64,000 nt of DNA from the NCBI GenBank assembly GCA_029851415.1, contig CM056742.1:91502748-91566747 (forward strand). Direction: 5' to 3'. Both the position numbers and the translations under genes were made by a program. The notes beneath the pieces were generated by a model. That model had not been told where the DNA came from and did no database searches. It was given only the letters and a program-made list of their open reading frames with translations. Positions 32,856-44,189 of this stretch are shown here, one piece after another (the stretch's first letter is position 1; the number at the start of each line of letters is the position of its first letter). This DNA is from Eretmocerus hayati (lineage: Eukaryota > Arthropoda > Insecta > Hymenoptera > Aphelinidae).

Positions 32856-33528
32856 ATTCAGTCTCAAATCGCGGCAATAAATGACGAAAACTACCCCAAC
32901 CACAGAGCCCTCATCTCATCAAATACCAGCTACTGGAATGAATATGGTGGAACCATTACAGCGTCCATCCGTTCGATACAATAAAAACTTTCATCTCAAC
33001 TCTGAGCATTTCAATTACATTACTTGACTGGATAATATTGATATATATATTTTCGGAGGTAATGAGCGTTCATCATGTTTTAAAAAAATTTCTTGAAGTA
33101 TTATATCAATGGGTGCACTTTCTGAGGGACATACGTTGCATTCTGTAATCACCCCAGTAATAATTGCAGAAAAGAACAGTCCCCTGAATATTATATTAGC
33201 TTTTGAATCATTCGAATTCGAGTCTCGGCATTCTAACCCGAAGTAGCGTATGAATTATACGCACAATTTAAGGACCTGAATTCTGTAAGGGTGGTGCAAC
33301 CAATCATCTTGTCAATTTTATCGAATCAGAAGTCATGCCTGATACTCATTTCTAATTAATTTCCACTCAGCATCATCGAATGACTCGAATTGTGTAAATT
33401 GTACATTTTCATTCGAAAGAATTGTAAGGGTTTGTAATTCACGAAGAAATCTGATATCTACAAATGTTTATTCACAAAAATAATGGCATTCACAAAGATT
33501 AGAATATTGAGTAGGTATGAAAATGTTG
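32856..33528. other. Spacer downstream of the transposase-Ulp1 gene
   Basis: AT-rich. It lies 3' of the minus-strand gene. No gene or repeat recognised. Confidence 0.45.
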
Positions 33529-36500
33529 TCACAGCTTGCAAAGAGCGGCACAGAGTTCGTAAGTATTCTGGAAATTGTAAATAGGAGGCGTTATAATTTC
33601 TGCCATTCGAGATTTCAGGGGTATTAGAGGTATTTCATACGATTCTCGGTTAGCTTCATCGTCTGCATCGATGAATTCATCGGTAAACTGTTCTTTTCGG
33701 AAACCATCGTTAGCAGTTAGCACGTGTGCCAGTCTCTTGCGGATGGAGATCATATCTTTGGAAGTGAATCGTTTATCGAGTCCACTGCGGATGAGATGGG
33801 TCCACGTCAAAATATGTACTCCGCAATCATTCGTAACAGAGGCTCCCCTCCTTTGATGGGGAATGTCGTCGGGAATGTACAGCACCCATTCATCAAAATT
33901 TGGTTTTGTGCCGTCAGCTGGTTTCCAGAACTTATACATCCAAGCACAGGTCAACTCTATCAATTCTTGAGATGGACGACCGTGCATGGAATCAAAATAG
34001 ATGAAAATCTTTAGGTAGGGTGCAATGGCTAGAAGCGTCCAGTGAATATCCCCCATGTTCATCGGAAAAAGCCAAACTTTGAATGAATTGAGATTTCGCT
34101 TAGTAATCCAGCTCTCGAAGCAACCCAAGCTCCCTTGTGTCAGTAGCTTCTGTACGAAAAAGCTGTCTGCTCCCAAAATATTCAGACTAAGTCTCTCTCT
34201 AGCATAAGCGCACATCAACATAATCGAAGAATTCATGATCATGTCGTTCAGTTGTTGGTCGTGCAGAAGAGTGCGACAATCTGGTTTCCGGAGATGAAAT
34301 GCATCAATTTTGATATCTGAACAAACGAAATCGAGAGGATACTCCTTTGTTACGGCAAAGAGGTCCATGTCACCAGCAATTGATGATCTCTTCCCAGCAA
34401 AAACTCCATTTGGATAATACTTGCGATTGTTTGAATGATCATTCTCGTTGTCGATCGAACAGCCGATGGTCGGAGTGGCTTCTGGTGGTGGATTCTCTAT
34501 ATTCTCTCCAGCCAACTCAACTTGATTAGTGTTTGTTAGGGGGCCATTCGTTGAATTATTCCCATCCTTCAATAAACAATCTACAGCAAAGCTCTCTCCG
34601 TATAACGAGCCAGTGTTAACTAATTTTGCGACGATATCTTCTGCATCATCCACACAATTTCCGAGATCGTCAAAGAGGTTATCTGGGGCATAAGGCAAAC
34701 ACTCGATGTCCATGCTCTCTTCGAACTGTGGGATCCTTTTCCGTTGGAGGGATGCAAACATCTTTGCACGCTTCGAGACTTTGTTTTTATTGAGGACCAT
34801 TCTTCTCCCTACCGTCCAAAGTTTTTTGCTTAGCACACCTCCACGATTTTTCCTCTCATTCGATTTTTTGGAGCAAGTGAAAAATACTTTGGCTTGCGTC
34901 TTTTTTGTTTTTCGTAGCCAAAATTCTCTCGCTGTCAATTGCTCTGCGTCAGCAGGAGCCCATTCTCCTTCTGACTCATCTGTCTCGTGTTTCTGGCCTT
35001 TCCTCTTACGGGATGTTCTGGTCGGACGTAGTTGGAATTTTCGCTCCTTCAAACTCCCACGATGGAGCCTGGACTTGAGTTGCACGTACCTCGGAACTGC
35101 CATTCGTTTTTTACCCTTCAAAATGTATTTCTTTTCCAACATCCAATGATTCTCAACTGGCGCATTGGAATCCTTCAGTATTCCAATTTTTTTTATTTGG
35201 AAGGCTGTAAACAAAGGTGCGTACGGGAGGAGAAAATCAAACAAGTAGCTCAAGAAACCTTTGCAATAATGTTTGTTCACAGTGTTGGTCAAATTACATT
35301 TCCTGGCAATGATCCTCCAGAAATTTTGGAAATATTTACCGAAAGCAGAATTCTTAATTTGAGTTGCTGCGAAGTCGATTTTTTTTGCATCAGAGCCACT
35401 TTCCTTGGTCTCCGTGTTCTCGAACATTTCGTTCTCAGATATCTCCAGGAAACCAATAGATTGCTTTATATTTGAGGGCTCTTTCACTGTTCCAAAAACT
35501 CTGTATAGATGCATCACGATCCTCTTGGCCTCTTTCAGAGTTGTGGCATGTATAAGCATCGACACACCTCGAGCTGCGAGCACTTGATCTTTTTTGTCGG
35601 GCATAACTTTTTTCAATTTCTTCCGTACGGTGCCCAGTGTGTGAGTAGAGCAAATATGGATGATTGTCAAATGATGTATCTCTTTTTTTTGCAGCATCGC
35701 AATCAATATCATTTTGAAATAGAGTATTGATGACATGCCGTTGAATGCTCGGCAAAGCGCTTGCAATAGTGGTAAACTGAAATCAGTCTCAACTTTGTCT
35801 ACTACAGGCCTATGTGATGAGAGTAGTTTCAGATTTCTGACCACTTTATCCAAATGTATCGTGATATCCTCAGTCGAATGAGCTGACGAAGCAAATGTCG
35901 CGATATCTAGAGGAGGGTAAACCCCATAACCAGGAAGAATCAACGAGTACACATGGATCGTTCGGAGAGATTTGAATAATTTACCCAACATAGAGCCTGT
36001 CGCATCAAGATTTAGAAACAGAAATTTTTTGCGGGATGAACTATTTGGGATCACCGATCGTGACTTGAGAAAGCATTTGAGCACCTCCTCAGCCATCAGC
36101 AAAAGATAGAAAACCGGGGTTTCAGCATACAACTGCACATATCCATGAAGCTCCTCACCAGTCCACTCATTTCTGAGTTTCTCAATCAATTTGTGCATGA
36201 AGATCGTTCGATTCTTATCTAAATCGTTCTGAGCGTTCAATTTGCCCGATATTTTCCGCAAAACATTCATGCTTGGAGCATTGTTGATGTAACCGTTTTC
36301 TAATACGTCGTCTGGTATACCTTCGATCAATTTCCATCTTTTTATTAAGGGTGCGTCATCCTTGAGTTGATTAGCCAACTCAAGCCTCCTTTTACCCTTG
36401 ATTGGTCTACCTGTGATCTCTCCTTCAATGTGATTGAATTCTTTATCTCTAAAAACGAAAACTTCGCAGTCACGGAAATTCGAGGAATATTGGTGACACT

Positions 36501-36798
36501 TGAATTTAAAACGAGAACAGACACTGTGCGTGCACTTTCCATCGACTGTCAGGCTGATCTTTCCTTTCTTGTTGATAAACATTTCATGCCGTTTAATGCT
36601 GAGCACGCAATATTTATGAGTTCGCTCGAAGTCTTTGTTCCATTCAATTGTCCATTCGGAGATTCCATCAAGAGTATCTCCTCCTTTATAACACTTGGTC
36701 CAAAATTCTTTTTTGAACGTGAAAGATTTATCTTGCCAAACATAACCTGAAGGAACTTTAGCAGGCGTTTCTGGTGGATGATCTCGCGGAGAGTACAT
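33529..36798 (-). CDS. Transposase-Ulp1 protease fusion, 1089 residues
   Basis: One uninterrupted frame with ATG at 36798 and an in-frame TAG just upstream. Residues 85-135 hold a Cys/His cluster (GKCTHSVCSRF, then a spaced Cys and NHIEGEITGR), resembling the zinc-binding front domain of MULE-type transposases. Residues 255-560 have a D-D-(C/H)-E order: Asp265 in LNLDATGS, Asp339 in VETDFSLPLL, a Cys/His pair at 383/386 (ICSTH) and Glu549 in NAPVENHW. A basic linker (570-690) and an acidic Asn-rich stretch (700-800) follow. Residues 840-1020 form a C48 Ulp1 protease: DIHW with His919, Asp936 in YFDSMHG, Gln982 and Cys992 in TNDCGVH. All four catalytic positions are present. It is probably the transposase of the 27.6-kb element; the Ulp1 part may remove SUMO from partners or process the polyprotein. 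The catalytic assignment is by motif order only. Confidence 0.75.
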   Translation of the reverse strand: MYSPRDHPPETPAKVPSGYVWQDKSFTFKKEFWTKCYKGGDTLDGISEWTIEWNKDFERTHKYCVLSIKRHEMFINKKGKISLTVDGKCTHSVCSRFKFKCHQYSSNFRDCEVFVFRDKEFNHIEGEITGRPIKGKRRLELANQLKDDAPLIKRWKLIEGIPDDVLENGYINNAPSMNVLRKISGKLNAQNDLDKNRTIFMHKLIEKLRNEWTGEELHGYVQLYAETPVFYLLLMAEEVLKCFLKSRSVIPNSSSRKKFLFLNLDATGSMLGKLFKSLRTIHVYSLILPGYGVYPPLDIATFASSAHSTEDITIHLDKVVRNLKLLSSHRPVVDKVETDFSLPLLQALCRAFNGMSSILYFKMILIAMLQKKEIHHLTIIHICSTHTLGTVRKKLKKVMPDKKDQVLAARGVSMLIHATTLKEAKRIVMHLYRVFGTVKEPSNIKQSIGFLEISENEMFENTETKESGSDAKKIDFAATQIKNSAFGKYFQNFWRIIARKCNLTNTVNKHYCKGFLSYLFDFLLPYAPLFTAFQIKKIGILKDSNAPVENHWMLEKKYILKGKKRMAVPRYVQLKSRLHRGSLKERKFQLRPTRTSRKRKGQKHETDESEGEWAPADAEQLTAREFWLRKTKKTQAKVFFTCSKKSNERKNRGGVLSKKLWTVGRRMVLNKNKVSKRAKMFASLQRKRIPQFEESMDIECLPYAPDNLFDDLGNCVDDAEDIVAKLVNTGSLYGESFAVDCLLKDGNNSTNGPLTNTNQVELAGENIENPPPEATPTIGCSIDNENDHSNNRKYYPNGVFAGKRSSIAGDMDLFAVTKEYPLDFVCSDIKIDAFHLRKPDCRTLLHDQQLNDMIMNSSIMLMCAYARERLSLNILGADSFFVQKLLTQGSLGCFESWITKRNLNSFKVWLFPMNMGDIHWTLLAIAPYLKIFIYFDSMHGRPSQELIELTCAWMYKFWKPADGTKPNFDEWVLYIPDDIPHQRRGASVTNDCGVHILTWTHLIRSGLDKRFTSKDMISIRKRLAHVLTANDGFRKEQFTDEFIDADDEANRESYEIPLIPLKSRMAEIITPPIYNFQNTYELCAALCKL

Positions 36799-38365
36799 GG
36801 AATTCTAAGCAGTACATGATGTGTTCGTCGAGATGAGGCCGATATCGAGGTTTGCATGTCACAAATCATCGGCATCGTGATCCTTAATACTGCTCGGAAA
36901 GGAAGTAGTTTGCACGATGTTTTTTTCATGAGAAACCTGTGCTTCCATCCGGTTTTCTTGATTCTCTTGGTGATGTCGCCGTGTCCGAGGTATAGAGCCT
37001 TCTGCAACTTTTGAGGACAAATCATCGGGTACAGCTAATTCATGTGCACATCCGAATTCTTGGATGACAGGGGTGATATTTTCTCTTGTTCCCGATCTGA
37101 GTTTCATTTTCTTGGGAGAGACGTCGATCAACATTTCCTTCCGAGTCGGCGCAGCTTTATCGGGTGATTTCACCTGTCCGAATGTGGAAGATCCAGGAAT
37201 GTTACTGATGAACAGTGGAGGCAAGATGCAGGAACACAGGGCGCTATTATTTGATCAGTTGTGCTGAATGAAAGGCTATTTTGTGGATTGAAAGGGGCCA
37301 TCGAATCTCGAATTTTGGTATGACGCGGGGAAATTGGCACGCGAATGAAATTGTTTGCTCAAAAGCTTCAAGGCCGGTCCGGAGCGGAACCCATATTCTT
37401 CGCTCAATAGATGGCGCTTTGATTGCCCTACATATGCGATCAGAGATTATGGATCAATTTTTTGCCTCATACAGTATTCCAACCTCAAATTTCCAACTCG
37501 AAAGGAATAATGCAAGTGAAACACCATAACATTCTCAGCCAAATTAGTTGTTTCACGCCTGGAAATTTCATTCTATATCTCGAGACAATCGTAGTTTTTC
37601 GATCCGCCGGGCCTATTACTGATCGATGCACTCCTTCCAGGTTTTTGCGAGCTAGATTGAGAATTTTCGGACATAGAAGGATTAGATCTTTCAATACGCT
37701 GGCAGGATACTATCTGATTTTGGCTGGAAATGTTATGTTGTTCAGTAATAAGAAGGAATAGGCGAGACAATCATTGCATGTAGACGCAACCTGAAAGTAC
37801 GCCGGTGCGTGTCTGGTTGCGGTTCTGCGGGGGCTCCAGACTGCCCTTGGAGACTTCATTGAACAGAATGAGACTCTGATCCCTTTCGGAATTCCATTAT
37901 ATGAGACGTCAGAGGACATCACAGTGCTTATTCCAAATAGAAATCAAATCAGTGATTTCTCGTCGCCAATTTAATTTTCCATCATCAATCTCGGCTAATA
38001 TATCCCGTAAATGAGACTTCATTTTGAAAAAGTTGCTAAGAAGTCCAATTTTGTTTATTTTATTCAGCTCACGTTACCTTGACATTCTTGACGGAGCCCG
38101 GAGCTTCTCTCCTCTGATCTGACTGGTGTGGCGACAGACGCGCTCTGATTTGAGTGAATTTTCGCTTGAAATGTTGCCAATAACTTCCCAGATTTTCATT
38201 GATTGTTCGGGCACATTTTCTATCCAGCATCTTTCCCACGAAAGTGTGCCTTTTTGGAGAAGATCTCGATGAATTTTTCAGTTCATCGATGTACGCATGG
38301 TGGTCCAAGACATTCATACCCATGATGACATTTGCAGCTTTTGCTGGGAAATCCTCGGCCTCCAT
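36799..38365 (-). other. Possible upstream exons of the transposase-Ulp1 gene
   Basis: Two minus-strand open stretches lie upstream. One at 36859-37224 (about 120 residues) is basic and Ser/Thr-rich. The other at 38069-38365 starts ATG, is basic (KRKFTQIRARL) and runs into a plausible donor AAG|GTAACG near 38078. I could not join them to each other or to the main ORF in a consistent phase. They may be exons, a separate small gene of the element, or chance. Confidence 0.3.
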
Positions 38366-38699
38366 ACTTGCTAGGATACTGCATAATATGAATCAGAGAC
38401 ATAAATTATGAGAATTGCAAAGGTAGTTCAAAAGCCCGGATCTTGCGCTGTTTTGTGTAGAAATTGAGAGAAAATCCAAGAGACTCGAGAATAGCTCAAA
38501 TTTTTCACGACAAACTAAACTCCATGACTCCCCTAACGATCTCCTTTTTTATCAATTACAGAATTCAAAGTACCCAATAGGGTCCGTATGAAATTTGATA
38601 ACCACATTTTCATGAAGGCGATGAAAAATGATGCGAGTGCCAGGGAAGAACTCTCACTTTTCACAATAATGATTGTTATCTATGCACAGCTCATGGACG

Positions 38700-38995
38700 A
38701 GGAATGGATACGAAAAATGAAGAGAGACAGAATATAGAAGGAAAAATCGTGAAGAGGAATTGAGAGGGAGAGAGGAAGGGCGAGAGAGAGAGCGAGAGAG
38801 AAGTTGATGGAGGGAAGGGAGAGGGAGAGAGAGAGAGAGAAAAGTTGATGGAGGGAGAGAGAGGTGATGAGTCGAGGAAGAGGCAGCAGGTACAGGAGTG
38901 TCGAGGGAAGGGAGAGGAGAGAGAGAGAGAGAGGAACAGAGAAGGAGAGAGAAAGACAAGAACGCACATGAGACGAGGTTAGAGGGGAAGAGGGG
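38700..38995. repeat. GA-rich simple sequence
   Basis: About 300 bp of nearly pure purine on the plus strand: GAGA runs with GGAAG and GTTGATGGAGGGA repeats. It gives spurious Ser/Leu-rich frames on the minus strand. Confidence 0.9.
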
Positions 38996-41099
38996 GGTAT
39001 TATTGATAAGCGATGAAAGGAAGTTTGGGTGTGAGTGGTATGAAGTCTTCGACTGATTATTCGACCATGAATCAAATTTTCCGATACTTGTCGCAGAAGA
39101 GAAATACACATGAAGTTAAATTGGAGATTTAATTAGTCTTTGTCCGTGATTTTTGTATCAGTGGTCAATTGATGAATCATTGGCGATCCTCATCGTTGAG
39201 ATCGGAACACACCGAGTTCTGCTTGGATTAGTAAAAATCTAAACGATTCTCTACTGAAAATCCGATTCGAATCGTAATTAAATAAAGCATGATAGCAATG
39301 AGAATTATCGCGGACAGGGAATATAAAAAATATCGTTCTCTCAACACAAAATCGTGCATCAAGTGATCATTTTTTCGGTACTTGATTACATCATAGGAGC
39401 AAATCAATGTATAAAGTAATTCCGACCGTTGATCGGTGTCATATAATTTTTCTAGTTATCAGTATGATGCTGGTTTTATGAATACTATGTATGAGCGATA
39501 CTACTTACGACGATGGATCTATTCACGTCGGTTAGATGGTGCCGATAGATGGACAGCAGCTATGTTTTATCTTTCAGGACTGCAAACCACAAGCGCAAAC
39601 ATGCCATCACAGGTGCATGGACAACTCCAGATAAATGATAAGCTATGATGAATTTTTATTGATGAATCACTTCCAAACTGAAGACGCGAAGAGAGACAAG
39701 TTGAGCCCACACAAGCGACATAGTCGATCAAAACATTGCACATACGATGCGATGCCGTAGCTCGAATCCAAGGGCCCGCTACTTTGCTTCGGCAACGACC
39801 ACGTGGTATACCACGCTCGGACTTCAACGCTTTCAGGTAGTGGGGGAAGAGAGAGGGCTTTCAAGAGCGTATAATTAACCGAACAACAATACGTTTATTC
39901 AATTTCGTCGCTCACAGTAGTGCTCACAGCATTTGGACCTCTCTCCTTCTCTCCCTCTCTCTCTCTCTCTTCCATACTCGAAATACAAATTTAAAAAGAG
40001 AGATCCGACTGCTGTGAGTACTCTGAGCGCTGTGATCGTTTTAATCGAATAAACCCAAATAAACCTATGTGTGTGAACTCATTTTGAGTCGCGCATCATA
40101 TGTTGCTTGGCCTGGAGTATCTATTCGAATAGGTAGGTTATTGTAGTTAGCGATAAAATCTATAACCCTGGGTTATGGTATACCCATATCATTGAAGCTC
40201 CATGCAATTACTCACAAATGAGAAGATCGCATGGGATTTGGTACCTTAGTCTACGAGTTTGGGATGTACGCAAGGTCAAATTATACATGATATGGGTGAT
40301 CACGAGATAACTAAGGTTTTTCGAGGAAAAGAACGGCAGAGGTTGGGTTTCGGACCAAAAATTGACTAGTTCCAATATAGCTGCGATCTGACTGCCCATA
40401 GGTGTTTTCCGATATGTCTGACATCCAAAAACATTTCCCAGACGGGCACGAGCGTGAGTCGATCTATGTCAAAGATATGAGCAATTTTCGATATATTTTT
40501 GCCACGGTAAGGACATTTTGGCATGAAAAGTGATCTCAAAGGCGTAAATCGAAACGGATCGTTTTTTCCGAATAGATGGCCTATTTTCACGGTGAGAGTA
40601 GACTATGAAGAAATTTCTGGAACTTGACGTCGATAATGTTCGAGAACCAGTGACGACGGTGAAGACAATTCTTATTTTGCAACGGAAAAATTGTCTACGA
40701 ATGATCGCGCGGGAGGCTGTGTACGTAACTCATCACTCCGCTGGTAGTGGAACTTCATTCTTTGGTATGTTATCGATTGATCACCGCCAATGTGGAGTCG
40801 TTGAGAGCAATTCGCAAGCCCGAAAGTCAACTTATAGAGAAGCATTCAAGGAATTTGCGGAATCCCAGGACATGATGTCGGCTGTGTTTTGACTACTTTA
40901 AAATGAGACTCATGCTCGATTTGTACATAATATTACCTTTTTATAACCCAATTTTGATGTTTGGAAGATGACGAATCGAAACTGAAAGAATATTTCGGTG
41001 AGCTACACGATTGAGATGTGCAACTGCAATTGAGGACATGACACGGTAAGGACATATTGATCACTCTTGGTAAGCTCGGGTCTCCATGAGACTCATATC
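38996..41099. other. Non-coding part of the 27.6-kb element
   Basis: No recognisable gene. A CT microsatellite lies at about 39936-39972. The frame 40605-40892 has no motif. Ends at the right terminal repeat block. Confidence 0.45.
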
Positions 41100-42126
41100 A
41101 TACTCATGCTCAGAGGTGGGGCACAACTATTGGAAATCATAGTTATACGTCATTCATATACTTTCTGATTGTTTTCTCGGGTGGACAGGACCTTACGATA
41201 GTCTCACATTCGTACAATGTGATGGAACCATCGGAAAACCCTTCGTTTGGGACGAAAATTGGGCAAATCCTCACTCGCGCATACACCCAAAAGTCTAGAA
41301 ATACTGCGAAAGGGTATTTATTTGATGTTTAAACATCATTCGATCAATTCAAGGTGTTTACACAAGCCTGTCAAGGTGCTATTCCCACTTTGTGTCCTCG
41401 AATTTTCGAAAAAATCGTGCAATGACCCACAAAACATGCGATTCCCATCGTGCGCATGCTCGGAAATGACTGAAAATACCGCAGAGGGGTGTATTGGATG
41501 TGTCCGCAGGCTGACAAATTGGTTTCCCCGGTGGACAAGGCCCCAGATAGATGCTGCTCGGGAAAATTTTTTACCCCGGCTAACGTCTCACGGACGAAAA
41601 GAGCTCAACACAGGCTCCCGCATGCTCAGAGGTGGGGCAAAACTATTGGAAATCATAGTTATACGTTATTCATATACTTTCTGATTGTTTTCTCGGGTGG
41701 ACAGGACCTTACGATAGTCTCACATTCGTACAATGTGATGGAACCATCAGAAAACCCTTCGTTTGGGACGAAAAGTGGGCAAATCCTCACTCGCGCATAC
41801 ACCCAAAAGTCTAGAAATACTGCGAAAGGGTATTTATTTGATGTCTTAACATCATTCGATCAATTCCAGGTGTTTACACAAGCCTGTCAAGGTGCTATTC
41901 CCACTTTGTGTCCTCGAATTTTCGAAAAAATCGTGCAATGACCCACAAAACATGCGATTCCCATCGTGCGCATGCTCGGAAATGACTGAAAATACCGCAG
42001 AGGGGTGTATTGGATGTGTCCGCAGGCTGAAAAATCGGTTTCCTCGGTGGACAAGGCCCCAGATAGATTCTACGTGGGAAAATAATTTACCCCGGCTACT
42101 TTACCCCGGCTAACTTCCACGATATC
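41100..42126. repeat. Right terminal inverted repeat of the 27.6-kb element
   Basis: Two about 516-bp units in inverted orientation to those at 14532-15712, ending ...GGCTAACTTCCACGATATC. Like the left end, the outermost unit has the duplicated TTTACCCCGGCTA word. Confidence 0.88.
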
Positions 42127-42133
42127 AACCATT
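42127..42133. repeat. 7-bp target-site duplication, right copy
   Basis: AACCATT, identical to 14525-14531. Confidence 0.85.
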
Positions 42134-42639
42134 GGGTTCTTTTCACTCTCGACATGGATAAAAAAACTGCTTGGTTACTCGACCCCAAAGATGTATCTCA
42201 GAAAGATCACACTGATGATGAATATCGTTGCATGTTTGCGCTAGCAAGGTTCATTAATTCGTGTGTGGCAAGAGGCTTCCATGAATCGATTGAAGAAAAG
42301 AAGAACTTCCGAACTGTCGTGCCTCTTTACCAGCGCAAGTTCCAAGAAGACTCACACAGCTGCGGAGATTTTGATATTAATCTAATGGATGTACAAGGTC
42401 GAAACGCAACTTTTGATACTAATTCCGACCCAGAACAGTACCGACAGAGAAATGCAGCGAAGCTCATACAAGAGTCGGAAGTAATGAGTGGCTGCGTATA
42501 CTGTGGTTTGCGCAGAGAAGTAGACGACGCATTAGATTGCGAAACTTGTGAGCGCTTCTACCACATATCTTGCGCCAGGAGTGTGGGCAGGCCCTTAGAA
42601 AGGAGTTGCTTTCCTTGTTTAGAATATCTACGGAGCTGA
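42127..42639 (+). pseudogene. Ulp1/C48 peptidase, C-terminal half, with PHD finger
   Basis: Begins with the second AACCATT copy and continues in the frame left open at 14531: the Trp after the catalytic His, then the catalytic Asp (codon 42181-42183, LLDPK), a spaced Gln (KFQED) and the catalytic Cys (codon 42361-42363, HSCGDF). His to Asp is 17 residues, as in the other Ulp1 domain of this window. A C-terminal PHD-type finger follows: CVYC, CETC, then H-x-x-C and CFPC in C4-H-C3 order, close to the TGA at 42637-42639. PHD fingers bind chromatin or act as protein adaptors, so the original protein was probably nuclear. Without its N-terminal half it has no natural start and is probably not expressed. 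Confidence 0.75.
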
Positions 42640-44148
42640 ATTGATCTGTGAGTATTCGGAATTAATTATCAATAATTCGAGAGCAATACGAGCATGAAGG
42701 GGTATGAGAGGAATGAAAAAAATGTACGCAGTCAGTATCGTCTTGGGAGTAACTTTGGGATGAAAATAATTTAAACTCGTATAACTTGTACATTCCTGAT
42801 CATTATTTTATTGTATCTGTGGTAAATCGTGAGCTCACAGTTTCAGCCTTTGATTGCGGGGTTTGTGAACTCCATTTGGACATCTTCAGATAGAGCTATG
42901 AAGTATCAAAGTCGTGTTCCAGAGTTGAACTGGTTTGGGATAACTTTGGGATGGCATACATATCGTAGAAGACGGTAAACGTCAACTGGGGTAACGTTGA
43001 CGGGACAGATAAGTCCCTTCTCTCTTTTTGCATTCCTTACAACTCATGTAACTTGTACACCTCGTATTAGAATTGCGTTGTGTCCGTGGCCAATAAAAGG
43101 GTGACAGTTCCAGCGTTCGTTGCGGGAGTATTGAGGTATTATGACATATATTTCGGTCGTCCGGGGTTGAAGGTGTGGACGCTACAATCTGGACCCCAAA
43201 AGCTACCCTGGTTCGCAGAAAATACACCTCTTGTTATTACGTTACAGAATCGAAACTGTGTAAAAATATACCAGTGTAACTGTATGAATCCATCGAGATA
43301 TCTGTACAGGGTGAAATCTACCTTAGAGTCATCCTGCACAGGTCGCGACCGCACTATTCTTTCCAAGAGACTTTTTGTAGCCTGTCGAAAACCACCACTA
43401 AGCTGATAACGACACTCTGGCCGCGCAAAACATTGCCCGAGTATGTATAAGGTGCGGAGAACACTATTAATAAAGATATAGGTTTGTTTCAAGCGGACCG
43501 CGCGTGATGATGACTGTTTCATGGTCGTCCCAAAGTTATTCTTCGTGTCCCGAAGTCACTGCAGTTGACAGGACTTAGACTGGAATAGGCCAGAATGAAT
43601 TTTTCAGATTTTTTGACCCCTCTGTAGACCTTGAAGTACCGTCAAAGAGCCATTTAGGCCCTTTCTGGACTGATTTTGGGAAAATCATGGCTCTAAGAGA
43701 CTTTGACTCCTTCTGGCGGACTTTGATGCATTTTTCGTTGATGCCGACACTGTTCAGAAGATGTCCACAAGCGATTATTGATCTTGACGACTCATGGAAG
43801 CTACTCATACTGAGGCCAAATTTCAGCGATTATGCGTGATCCTCTGAATGACGTAGCATTTGCCCGAGAGGTAATAATCAACTTTTATACTTTGAAGGGC
43901 TCGAGAACATGTATAATTCAACCACTAATGAGAGCCGATTGCCGCATTTTTCATAGGAGCTACAATGAATATAAGTTGGTAAATTGTGAAAGAATTCAAG
44001 ACTAAAATCCTCAAGTATATCACGATCTCCCTTCACCGAACACATGAAAGATTTATCTTCGAGATATCTCGTTTATTGAAATCAATTTGGTAGAGATTCA
44101 GAATCTTGTCATTTTAGCATCAACGGCATATTCAGCCACGGGTGCATT

Positions 44149-44189
44149 ATGATACAAGGGCGCAGCCATCGTTTGCGCCCTTGTATCAT
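44149..44189. repeat. Perfect 16-bp hairpin
   Basis: ATGATACAAGGGCGCA (44149-44164), a 9-nt loop, and the exact complement at 44174-44189. No target duplication is evident. Confidence 0.8.

Larger units (their letters stand above)
14532..42126. mobile_element. 27.6-kb DNA transposon with transposase-Ulp1 fusion
   Basis: The ends are exact inverted repeats beginning GATATCGTGGAAGTTAGCC, flanked by AACCATT on both sides. About 1 kb at each end is inverted-repeat sequence made of about 516-bp units. Its own payload appears to be the minus-strand 1089-residue protein at 33529-36798, plus possible upstream exons to about 38365. Two unrelated elements have inserted into it: a Harbinger (15932-23719) and a foldback element (24014-32855). 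Without them it would be about 11 kb. Long inverted ends together with a MULE-like catalytic pattern suggest a MULE-related group. The 7-bp duplication is shorter than the 8-10 bp usual for MULEs, so the superfamily is left open. The insertion breaks a Ulp1-PHD ORF in frame. Confidence 0.8.

Noticed and set aside
35032..35475. Plus-strand ORF of 147 residues within the transposase-Ulp1 gene
   Set aside because: Antisense shadow of the long minus-strand frame.
38654..39111. Ser/Leu-rich minus-strand ORFs of 92-151 residues
   Set aside because: Translation of GA-rich simple sequence.
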